The notes under the pieces: generated by a model
Seen by the model: the letters and a program-made list of their open reading frames with translations, nothing else
Told to the model about the DNA's origin: nothing
Databases searched by the model: none
NCBI RefSeq assembly: GCF_947501225.1
Contig: NZ_CANMUW010000003.1
Span: 124,001 to 188,000, forward strand
Origin: an uncultured Shewanella sp.
GTDB taxonomy: Bacteria > Pseudomonadota > Gammaproteobacteria > Enterobacterales > Shewanellaceae
DNA: 64,000 bases
Direction of reading: 5' to 3'
Part shown: one piece after another, positions 26,049 through 34,900 of the stretch
How the letters are laid out: the number at the start of each line of letters is the position of its first letter
How positions within the stretch are numbered: the stretch's first letter is position 1
Program-made: the position numbers and the translations under genes

Positions 26049-26150
26049 GTCGTCATCCCGGAATCGAGGAACGAGATATCCGGGATCCAGCTGCTCAAAA
26101 GAGCGGTGGATTCCGTACAAGTTCGTCCCTCACTTTACGGAATGACGAAC
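26049..26150. repeat. about 100-bp palindromic repeat with inverted ends
   Basis: The left end (gtcgtcatcccggaat, 26049-26064) and right end (ttacggaatgacgaac, ending at 26150) are imperfect inverted copies. Inside, tcccgg/ccggga forms a further hairpin. There is no coding potential. It sits in the 375-bp gap 25886-26260 between the mshA terminator and mshC, together with a 7-bp array. It looks like an interspersed, non-autonomous element. Confidence 0.55.
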
Positions 26151-26167
26151 TTATAGAAGCCTGAGTG

Positions 26168-26240
26168 ACTTAAAACTTAAAACTTAAAACTTAAAACTTA
26201 AAACTTAAAACTTAAAACTTAAAACTTAAAACTTAAAACT
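26168..26240. repeat. 7-bp tandem array, unit ACTTAAA, 10.4 copies
   Basis: The unit acttaaa is repeated ten times without error from 26168, with a partial eleventh ending at 26240, 20 bases before the mshC ATG. The perfect copies indicate recent expansion or active homogenisation. The spacing to mshC means that copy-number change could alter its expression. Confidence 0.95.
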
Positions 26241-26260
26241 AAGAGTTTCCCGGACACTGA

Positions 26261-26743
26261 ATGCGAAGAGCCTTGCCACAACGCGGTTTTACCTTGGTAG
26301 AGCTGGTCACCACCATCATGTTGATTGCCATTCTCTCTGTGGTGGTCTTGCCGCGCCTGATGACCAGCTCCAGCTATAGTGCCTTTACCCTCCGGGACGA
26401 GTTTATATCTGAGCTGCGCAAGGCACAGCTGCTGGCGATGAATAATCAAGACTACTGCTATCGTATCTCCGTAGACACAACAGGTTATCAACTGCAGGGA
26501 TATGATAATACGACCTGCACAGGGAGTGCTAAGCTGAGCGAAACCAAGCAGAAGTTTGAAGGGGGAGCCGCTCTTGAGTTAATCAGCGGCAGCAAGAAAA
26601 GTTTCAATGTTCGTTTCGACAGGCAAGGAGTGGTTACCACAAACGGCACCAGCACTGTCTGCAGCGGAAATTGCATCAAGGTGATCGCCGACGAGACCTT
26701 GACCATCAATATCGAGAGTCAGGGGTATATTCATGGCCGTTAA
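26261..26743 (+). CDS. mshC: MSHA minor pilin MshC (pseudopilin)
   Basis: A 160-residue prepilin. The leader is M-R-R-A-L-P-Q-R-G, with mature start F-T-L-V-E-L-V-T-T, Glu5 and a helix continuing to V-V-V-L-P-R-L. It has GspH/FimT-like features, with cysteine pairs near residues 66/80 and 129/133. It is one of four minor-pilin-type genes (mshC, D, O, P) that prime pilus assembly. The ATG follows immediately on the 7-bp array; no good ribosome-binding site is visible apart from AAGAGTTT. It overlaps mshD by 11 bases. Confidence 0.87.
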   Translation: MRRALPQRGFTLVELVTTIMLIAILSVVVLPRLMTSSSYSAFTLRDEFISELRKAQLLAMNNQDYCYRISVDTTGYQLQGYDNTTCTGSAKLSETKQKFEGGAALELISGSKKSFNVRFDRQGVVTTNGTSTVCSGNCIKVIADETLTINIESQGYIHGR

Positions 26744-27314
26744 CTCTAATAGGGCTCATAACCTGGGGCTCGTTGCAAAGGGCGGTGCGAAAGGCTTCAC
26801 CCTGGTAGAGCTGGTGGTTGGCATGGTGGTGCTGAGTATCGCTCTGGTCATGTTGACCAGCATGCTGTTCCCTCAGGCCGATAGCGCCGCCGAGACCCTG
26901 CATCGGGTACGCTCCGCCGAGCTGGCTCACTCGGTGATGAATGAGATCTGGGGCAAGCGTTACGATCAAAACACCAACCCCAACGGTGGGGTTCCGGCCT
27001 GTGGCGCTGCAGCAAGACCCGATCTGGGGTTACCTGCTGGAGCAGCTTGTACCGCCCCGGGAAATCTTGGCCCCGATGGAGAGGCCAGAAACAATTATAA
27101 CGATGTCGATGACTATGACGGGCTTAATCAGAATAGCCTGATGTTGAATGGTGGAGCCGGTGATACCTACGCCAGTCGCTACCCCAATTATCTGTTGGCG
27201 GTTACCGTGACCTATCCAGATACCTCAGATCTGAACCGTAAGCTGATAACGGTTACCGTGACGACCCCAAGTGGTGAGCGGATCGTCTACAATGCGGTAA
27301 GGAGTAACTACTGA
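26733..27314 (+). CDS. mshD: MSHA minor pilin MshD
   Basis: A 193-residue prepilin with a 21-residue leader ending G-A-K-G and mature start F-T-L-V-E-L-V-V-G, Glu5 present (PilV/GspI-like). The helix has M-V-V-L-S-I-A-L-V-M-L. The body contains A-E-L-A-H-S-V-M-N-E-I-W, typical of MshD. The ATG at 26733 lies inside the end of mshC, and the stop shares one base with the mshO start, so C, D and O are translationally linked. Confidence 0.88.
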   Translation: MAVNSNRAHNLGLVAKGGAKGFTLVELVVGMVVLSIALVMLTSMLFPQADSAAETLHRVRSAELAHSVMNEIWGKRYDQNTNPNGGVPACGAAARPDLGLPAGAACTAPGNLGPDGEARNNYNDVDDYDGLNQNSLMLNGGAGDTYASRYPNYLLAVTVTYPDTSDLNRKLITVTVTTPSGERIVYNAVRSNY

Positions 27315-28144
27315 TGTCGGCGCCGAGACAGCCACGCAAGAGCGGAGGCTTTACCCTGGTAGAGATGGTGATGGTGATCATCATCTTAGGGGTGTTAGTG
27401 CTGGGGGTCAGCAGCTTCGTTATCATGGGTACCCGCATCTTTGTCGAGTCGACTTCGGTGGATCAGGTGCTCGGCCAGAGCCGCTTCGCCATCGAGCGTA
27501 TGACTCGCGAAATACGAAATGCGGTGCCAAATAGCCTGCGAGTGAGCAATACAGCAACAGCTCAATGCATCGAATTTGTGCCGATCCAGAGTAGTGCCTC
27601 CTATATCACACTACCTATCGCCCCGGAGGTGGCTAGTAAGACCGGCATCATAAATACACCGGCACTGGGGATCAACACTGCCCATCGTATGCTGGTCTAC
27701 CCTCTGACACCTGCCCACATCTTCTCGGCGTCACCCACAGCAACCGAAGGTAGGCTTTTAAGCATTAAGGAGTATGACGCGGCAACAAACACCGTGACGT
27801 TTGGTTCAACGACTCAGGAGTTGGCTATGCGCTTCAGCGAAGCATCTCCGAAGAATCGTTTCTTTATGATAAACGACGCCGTGAGCTACTGCTTCTTTAC
27901 TAATGGGGATGTCAGACGTTATCAAGGCTATAGTATGTTTAATGCGACGCAGCCCACTCCTGGGGATATGGGCAATGGGGTGTTGATGGCTGAAGGTGTG
28001 GTTACCGGCACAGGCACTTGGCCGATCAACTATACTCCGGGCAGCTTGACTAATAACGCCGTGGTACAGTTAACGCCGAAATTTATGGTCAATGGTCAGG
28101 AGTTTCAATATCAGCACCAGGTGCAGGTGGTCAATGTCCCCTAG
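27314..28144 (+). CDS. mshO: MSHA minor pilin MshO
   Basis: A 276-residue prepilin, PilW/GspJ-like. The leader ends K-S-G-G before F-T-L-V-E-M-V-M-V, with Glu5. The helix contains I-I-L-G-V-L-V-L-G and is followed by the S-R-F-A-I-E-R-M-T-R-E-I-R-N-A motif characteristic of GspJ/PilW proteins. It begins at the stop of mshD (TGATG) and overlaps mshP by 11 bases. Confidence 0.88.
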   Translation: MSAPRQPRKSGGFTLVEMVMVIIILGVLVLGVSSFVIMGTRIFVESTSVDQVLGQSRFAIERMTREIRNAVPNSLRVSNTATAQCIEFVPIQSSASYITLPIAPEVASKTGIINTPALGINTAHRMLVYPLTPAHIFSASPTATEGRLLSIKEYDAATNTVTFGSTTQELAMRFSEASPKNRFFMINDAVSYCFFTNGDVRRYQGYSMFNATQPTPGDMGNGVLMAEGVVTGTGTWPINYTPGSLTNNAVVQLTPKFMVNGQEFQYQHQVQVVNVP

Positions 28145-28649
28145 CTATTATAGAAGTAATCATAGAGCGAATAGAAAGACTCATAACGCTAACAGGCCAT
28201 TTAGCGGCTTCGCTTGCAGTCAGACCAGGCAGCGTGGCAGCGCGCTGGTGATAGGTATCTTTGTCATCACTGTGATGTTCCTGATGTCGGCGGCGCTTAT
28301 CAATGTACTGGAAGATGCCGATGAGCAGGTGAGTCTCGAGGTGTGGGGTACCCGTGCCCTGTTTGCCGCCAACTCAGGCGCCGATAGCGCCCTGGCTCAG
28401 CTGTTCCCGTTAACGGCCACCGATGCTAACGCTGCTTCTTGTACCAACGTGTCGGTAAGCTGGGCTCCGCCGAGCGTGCCGGGCTTTCATGGCTGCAGCG
28501 TTGCCTTGACCTGTGTGACCAGTACCGTGAGTGGTGTAAATAGTTACCGGATCACCAGTACGGCGACCTGCGAGACGGGAGATTGCGAAGGCGATGACAG
28601 CAGCTGCCTGCGTGTCAACCGCCGGGTGGAGGTGGAAGCCCGTGATTAG
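28134..28649 (+). CDS. mshP: MSHA biogenesis protein MshP (PilX/GspK-like)
   Basis: A 171-residue protein starting at the ATG at 28134 inside the end of mshO. A basic leader of about 34 residues ends R-Q-R-G, followed by S-A-L-V-I-G-I-F-V-I-T-V-M-F. Mature position 5 is Ile rather than Glu, as in GspK/PilX-type tip subunits. The E-V-W-G-T-R-A-L-F-A-A-N-S-G-A segment matches PilX-family proteins, and six cysteines near the C-terminus suggest disulfides. It overlaps the mshQ start. Confidence 0.83.
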   Translation: MSPSYYRSNHRANRKTHNANRPFSGFACSQTRQRGSALVIGIFVITVMFLMSAALINVLEDADEQVSLEVWGTRALFAANSGADSALAQLFPLTATDANAASCTNVSVSWAPPSVPGFHGCSVALTCVTSTVSGVNSYRITSTATCETGDCEGDDSSCLRVNRRVEVEARD

Positions 28650-31551
28650 ATGCTTTTTTACCAAGATACCTATATCAATGACTCTAGCTGTCATTGTTGC
28701 CCTGCTTGTCTTCATTTTTGTCTCACCAGTTAAGGCAACTGATTGGAGTCCGGTATTTATCGAGGGAGTTAACTCCCATCATGCTGAGGGGGAGATCGAT
28801 TTCAGCAAGGGAGCCCATTTAGAGCATGCTCCTGCCGACGGGGTACTCCCCGCCCATGAGGTGGATGATGAGGACAAAAATGCCTGTTGGACATCAGGCG
28901 GTCGAAATGAGTGTACTGCCTCAGGAGTGCCATCCTCATTTCCCGATGACCGTCTCGACTTTAAACTCTGTGAGTCGAGCAGTAATGTGAGTGTCGGGCC
29001 CCCACCGATCAATAATGTACCACTCGATGTCCCGGCCGGAGAATATGCAGATATTTATTTAAGCGGGAAGAAGCGCATTCTCAGGTTCACCACTTCCGGT
29101 GGTATCTATAAGATTAAAAACTTAACCGCAACCAGCGGCACATTAGAGTTTGCACCAGGTCAGTATTGGATCGAAAGCTTAGTGATTAACAAGAATGTTA
29201 ATGTGCTCTATCCCTCGAGCGGTAGTGTCAGTTGGTTTATTAAGAATGATTACAGCCACAAGAACAGCAGCTTAGCTTATAGTGCAGAACAACTTTTAAT
29301 TCATAATTACGGCAACTTTCAACTTGAAGGCAATAACTATCTCAGAGCCTATGTGTTCGCAGAGAAAGATATCACCATAACCGGTAACTCATCGGTAGAG
29401 GGGGCAATTGCCGGAGGTGAAGATGTCGAACTTGACTCGAATAGCCGGGTAATTTTCAAAAATACCTCTCACAAAATTAATGTCACGCCAGACTGTGGAG
29501 TCGCGCCTCCTGCAACCAATCACTATCGTATCGAGTTTTCATCCGATGCCCTAAGCTGTACGGCTAAGACTGTTACCATCAAGTCATGCGCCAACGATGA
29601 TTGTTCCAGCCTCTCAGCTATAGCATCCAGCGTCGAACTTATCAAAGATGGTGTGAAATATAGCGATCTCACCTTTACCGGTGAAACCGACAGTGAGATT
29701 TGGCATGGTGAAGGTGGGCTGACGACGATAGGGCTAGGCGGTACATCGCCTTCGGGACCATATCGCTGTTATATAGATGGCAACTTAGTCGACAACAGCG
29801 CCTGCTCACTGAGTTTTGCTGAGGCGGGTTTTATCGTCAGCATAGATAACTACCTCTCTAACAAGCCCCAGGAAAATATTGAGATCTCCGCGGTCAGAAA
29901 AAGTGATAACTCGCTTCAATGCGTTCCGGCATTTGCAGATACCACTAAGGTGGTTAACTTCTGGAGTGAATATATAAGCCCGGCGCCCGCTGCGATAGTC
30001 ACAGCAAGTCCGGCATCGGTTAACGGCTCCAATATAGGCACAAGTGTCTTAAATTCCACGCCAATCTCGTTAACTTTCAACGGTGAGGGGAAAGCCGAGT
30101 TCGAGTTGAACTACCCTGATGCGGGTAAGATTGCCATTCATGCCAGATATACGGCCCCAACCGGTGAAGAGGATGAGGGCCTGATTATGGAGGGCTCAGA
30201 CAGTACTGTGCGTTATCCAGTCGGGCTATGTATTAAACCGGAAACGGTATGCTCTGCAGGTGACGATACCTGTCCCAAGTTTAAGGTGGCCGGTGAAAGC
30301 TTCAACGTCTCAATACAGGCCATGGCATGGCAGCTGGACAGCGACACAGATTATTGCGATAACACGCCAACGCCAAACTATGTTCAGAGCGGTATCGCCC
30401 TTGGACATACTCTTAAACAACCTGTGAACGGCGCCTTAGGCGAGCTTGGCCTAAGCTCATACGACCATGTCGCTAAGGCAGATAGTCTGAACGGGTTTGA
30501 GCAGTCCATCGGTGAGGTGGGGGTATTTAGTTTAACCGCCACCCCGCCAAATGGTTATCTTGGGGAGAGCATCACTATCCCCACGGCGGAAAGTGAGCCT
30601 GTGGGTCGCTTCTATCCCAATGATTTTGAACTCTATGAAGAGAGCATGCTCGCGGCATGCGGCACCGGAGTGACAGCATTTACCTATATGGATGAGCCAA
30701 CTCCATTAATGATGAAAATCAGGGCGAGGAATCTTGATGGGGTCACGACACGAAACTACTTCAAAGATGAGACCGTGGATTTCGCATCCGGCGCAGCACT
30801 GTTAGTCGCCGAAAACAGCAGTGAAGGCGTCGATCATCAAGCCCGCCTTACCGGATTGGCGGAGTTGAAATGGGAAAAAGACGATCAAGGCGTTCAGACC
30901 GTAGAGAGCGATATTCAATTCACCCGCTTGCTTGATAGTAACCTCGATGGCCCCTATGTCTCGATGGCGGTCGGTCTGCAGATGAGTGATAAAGATGGTG
31001 TGCTGATAGCCTCACCGGATATGAATGCGGGGACAACGGATGACTGCGCTATCTCAGATAGCTGTAACGCTAAACAGATATCTACCCAGCATTATCGGCA
31101 CGGTCGTATCGTGTTGGAGAACGCCTATGGCCCCGAAACGGATACCATAAGAATGCCTGTGACGGCTCAGTATTGGGATGGCACCCGGTGGGTGGTCAAT
31201 ACCCTAGACAGCTGTACCGATATCGCTTCTGCGGCGCTTCCGGCAACGGATGTGACATATAACCCGGCACTGGTACCTCCTCAGTCGGTGACCCGGGTGG
31301 CAGGGACAAACACAGTGCCGGACAGCGACTTCTCAATGGGAAGGTTTGAGCTGCTGTGGCAATCTCTTGTCGCAACGCCCAATCGCTACCGTGGTCAGGT
31401 CACCGCGCCGCTTGTCGTGCCGGTTTGGTTACAGTGGTATTGGAATTATGATGGCGATCAACCTAACGAGCTGTATGACCCAAGGGCCAGCGCCTTCTTC
31501 GGCACTTACAGAGGCCATGATCGTGTCATCCAATGGCGAGAGGTTAATTAA
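28642..31551 (+). CDS. mshQ: MshQ-like surface protein (DUF6701), copy 1
   Basis: A secreted protein of about 969 residues, starting at a GTG (28642) inside mshP or at the ATG at 28678. The signal peptide ends S-P-V-K-A. An N-terminal region (about 40-280) has the repetitive beta pattern of polymer-forming or beta-helix domains, ending in a S-S-V-E-G-A-I-A-G-G-E-D-V-E-L-D turn. Then comes T-N-H-Y-R-I-E-F, the start of a region shared with the next gene. The C-terminal half is a DUF6701 domain, with G-R-I-V-L-E-N-A-Y-G-P-E-T and a final W-Y-W-N-Y-D-G-D ... F-G-T-Y-R-G-H-D-R-V-I. MshQ closes msh loci and is thought to act at the cell surface or pilus tip; the exact role is unknown. Confidence 0.85.
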   Translation: MIRCFFTKIPISMTLAVIVALLVFIFVSPVKATDWSPVFIEGVNSHHAEGEIDFSKGAHLEHAPADGVLPAHEVDDEDKNACWTSGGRNECTASGVPSSFPDDRLDFKLCESSSNVSVGPPPINNVPLDVPAGEYADIYLSGKKRILRFTTSGGIYKIKNLTATSGTLEFAPGQYWIESLVINKNVNVLYPSSGSVSWFIKNDYSHKNSSLAYSAEQLLIHNYGNFQLEGNNYLRAYVFAEKDITITGNSSVEGAIAGGEDVELDSNSRVIFKNTSHKINVTPDCGVAPPATNHYRIEFSSDALSCTAKTVTIKSCANDDCSSLSAIASSVELIKDGVKYSDLTFTGETDSEIWHGEGGLTTIGLGGTSPSGPYRCYIDGNLVDNSACSLSFAEAGFIVSIDNYLSNKPQENIEISAVRKSDNSLQCVPAFADTTKVVNFWSEYISPAPAAIVTASPASVNGSNIGTSVLNSTPISLTFNGEGKAEFELNYPDAGKIAIHARYTAPTGEEDEGLIMEGSDSTVRYPVGLCIKPETVCSAGDDTCPKFKVAGESFNVSIQAMAWQLDSDTDYCDNTPTPNYVQSGIALGHTLKQPVNGALGELGLSSYDHVAKADSLNGFEQSIGEVGVFSLTATPPNGYLGESITIPTAESEPVGRFYPNDFELYEESMLAACGTGVTAFTYMDEPTPLMMKIRARNLDGVTTRNYFKDETVDFASGAALLVAENSSEGVDHQARLTGLAELKWEKDDQGVQTVESDIQFTRLLDSNLDGPYVSMAVGLQMSDKDGVLIASPDMNAGTTDDCAISDSCNAKQISTQHYRHGRIVLENAYGPETDTIRMPVTAQYWDGTRWVVNTLDSCTDIASAALPATDVTYNPALVPPQSVTRVAGTNTVPDSDFSMGRFELLWQSLVATPNRYRGQVTAPLVVPVWLQWYWNYDGDQPNELYDPRASAFFGTYRGHDRVIQWREVN

Positions 31552-31962
31552 TTCCTCTATCTCTATGAGTTAGTTAGTATTAACAATCTCAACCCCGTTC
31601 AAATTCGGAGCGGCGACCACCGCAAAAAGTTAGCTTACTCAGCCAAATAACCCCTGTTTTTGTGATCCAGCTAACAAATTGAGTCTATGCTCGAACTTTA
31701 GTCTTACATTTGTGAACCTTAGGTAACGCGAGGTGATAATATTCGCCGAAATCTTATTCTCTCGGGGTTGTCACTGGTGTTCTGCTATCTGTCAGCAATT
31801 TATTCTGATTGCTTTACGCTATTCAGTCTGAGCTATTGTGCTGAACTCCTTAGCTACCTTCAGTTCCCCGGGCCATGAGGCTCTCTGTCGCCAAGCTTTC
31901 TGTTCTCTGGCTTACTTTTACCGTGAGCTTATAACCTTTCCACCCTTGTATCTAAGTCTGTA
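31552..31962. other. intergenic region between the two mshQ-like genes
   Basis: 411 bp without a convincing gene, RNA or repeat. A weak dyad gttagc/gctaac lies around 31628-31675. I see no clear terminator after copy 1 and no strong promoter or ribosome-binding site before copy 2. It does not look like a remnant of an mshQ gene. Confidence 0.4.
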
Positions 31963-34900
31963 ATGCCAAATTTTTATCTTAAAGAACCAAGTCTTATCAG
32001 CTGTTCTAAACGGATCTGTATCGCAATTTTTCTGTGTTTTTTTTGGTGTTCCGGCGTAGCGTATGCGGTGCCCCAATGTAAGGATATTTTTACCGATCCG
32101 CCTACCGGAGATCACTATCCATATGGGTTAACTCCCCCTGATGATATTGGTCCTGATTTAGGAAATTTAATTTGTAAAAAAAGAAGGGGACGACCTACAT
32201 GCTTGCCTGAGTTTTATAATTTTTATTCTGGTGACTACAACTTCAGTTACGGTGAGTTTAAAGGTGGCAGCTATGTCAGCACTCATGGCACGACGACTCG
32301 CCTTTACTTCGATAATTTAACAATGAGCAATGCTTATTTAAATTGGGGTGGAAAAACTGAAGATCTGATCATCTATGTCAGGGGAAATTTATCGGTAGCA
32401 GGTCAGAACTACATCAATGGCATCGTTTACGTCGCCGGTTCGGTGAGTTTAACAGGCAATGCCAGAATAGATGGGGCTCTGGCCTCTGGCGGTAGTCTCA
32501 GCATTAATGGTAACGGCTACGTAGACTTCGATGAAGCTGCGGTAGACAATGCCGACTTTGGTGGCATGTGCAGTAACAAGCCTCTCCCGGTCGTTCCCGC
32601 CCAGTGCCCTGCAGAGCAGGCTAATGTTCCGGGGATAACCTATCGAACCTATGATGCGACCAGCTGGAAGCCGGGGGTAGAGACGAGCCCAGCTAATCAC
32701 GAAGAGTTTAATAGTCTCATTGCTACGGTTAAAAACACCCAAGAGCAGCTGGGTGAGTCGATAGTTGCAAGAGTGGAAGGTGATGGAGCCAGTATTAACC
32801 CTCACTCCACTCAAGGGGACTATTATACCGGTATCTTCGAGGGCTATATCGATGTCCCTGAGAGCGGGAGGTATACTTTTGGCATAGATGGTGATGATGC
32901 CATCGAACTGCTTATAGATGATCAGGTCGTCGCAGGCTTCTATGGCCGACATCCTCAGTGTGGCTGGCCATGTGAGAGCGGAAAAATCTCACTGGAGCGG
33001 GGCACCCATAAGATTGAGGTGCGCTTTCATGAAGCAACCGGGGGAGAGGGTTATCACCTCTATTGGCAGAAACCATCATCATCGAGCCTGTCTAAGGTGC
33101 CAGAGAGCGCTTTCCTCACCTGTCCCTTCCCTCAGTTCGAATATGGGCGGGTGGCGTTGAGCGATACCGGCAGTACATCGATCATCTTCGATAACAGTTA
33201 TGCCAGTCCACCGGTGATCATGGTGATGCCAACCATAGATGGCAGCGATGCGAACAGTGATGGTCCATCCACACTCAGGGTCTCATCGGTTTCGGGTAGC
33301 GGGGCGAGTATTGTGTTCGATAAACCGCAGGGCAATAAGACAGCTCCTAAGGCGATGCCTGAGTTCGATTACTTGGTGATGGAGCCGGGCTACCTTTTTC
33401 TTGAGAGGGGAAAGGCGCTGCAGGCGGGCAAGGTGTCGACCAGAAAGTATCAGGGAAAACGCTTCCCTGCCTCGGGAAGGGGCTATGAGGGGGTGACATT
33501 TGAACACAGTTTCGGTGCTAAACCTGCCATGCTGGGACAGATGCTGTCGAAAGTAAACAACCCCTTTATCACAACCGTGATAGATGATGTCGACGAGAGT
33601 GGTAGTGGGTTCAATATCGCAATCGAGGGCTCAGAGCAAAAAGGCTCAATTTACAGCGATGAAACCCTTGGCTATGTAGCAGGCCTGGGCTCCGGGGTGA
33701 TGACCATAGATGGAGAGCAGAAAAAGTATGAATTTGGCTATGCTAAAAACAGCAATATCACCGGTAACCCGTCACAGCAGTGTAAATACACCAATGGACT
33801 GCAAAACAGCTATCCGAGTCTGCCCTATACCATAGCGAATAAGAACAGCCGTGAAGGTGGCGATGGTGGCTGGTTGAGACGCTGTCGATTCGACAAGTTT
33901 AATAACACCCTGAGCTTCGCCGTCGATGAGGATCAGCAATTCGATGATGAGCGTACTCATATGGCTGAAGATGTAGGGTATTTTGCCTTCGAAGCGCCAC
34001 CTGAGCCTGCGACAACCAATCACTATCGTATAGAGTTTACCTCAGGTGCACATAGCTGTGTGGCGAAAGATGTTCTTATTCGTGCTTGTGCCGATAAAAA
34101 TTGCACTACGGAAACTTCAGTTTTATCGAGTGTTGATTTGACTAAAGACGGTAGTAAATACAAAACGGTTAGCTTCACAGGACATACGGTCCCTCCTGCC
34201 AAGTTATGGCATGTGGACGGCGGAACCGTTGCCATCGGTCTGGGAGCGACTGCTCCTGAGGGAGCCGTTCGCTGCTTTATCGACGGTAAAGAGAAAACAG
34301 ATCTCAGTGAGTGCAAGCTTACCTTCGCAGATACTGGTCTCTATTTCGATGTGCCCGATACTCAGTCCTGTAAAACCACCGCCGAGTTTGAGATCTATGC
34401 GGGCAGTAAAGATGCGGTGACTCAGGAGTGTAAACCACTTTTCGCAGGAGAGTCCCGCTCGATAGATTTCAGCATGGCCTACGATACTCCCAATAACGAT
34501 GATGTGAATAACAGGGAATCACTTACCCTGAAGAGCCTGAACGCTAAACCAAGCTCAGTTGTGATCGAGGGGGGTGAGAGTAAGGTTCTCAGTGTGACAT
34601 TCGATGCCGATGGTAAGGGCAGGTTATCGGCAACTTATCGAGAGGCCGGCAAGATAAAGCTGGAAGCTAATTTAACCTATAACTTTACCCCACCGGGTGC
34701 AGAAACCCAGGAGCTGGTGTTAACTCACTCCGATACATTTGTCGCCACGCCGGCGGGTTTTCATTTCTCTAATCCAGAGAAGAGTCAACGCTGCAACAGC
34801 GGTGACCCCCATGACAATAAGTGTCAGGTATTAGCCGCAGCGGGGGACAGCTTTAGCATGCAGGTTAAGGCGGTATGTTGGGATTCTGACGGCGACAAGG

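Noticed and set aside
31552..31962. Remnant of a third mshQ gene or decayed insertion sequence
   Set aside because: No frame shows DUF6701 or transposase-like residues, and there are no flanking inverted or direct repeats.
32449..32952. 167-codon antisense frame within the second mshQ-like gene
   Set aside because: The plus-strand protein has a signal peptide and conserved domains across this interval; the antisense frame has none.
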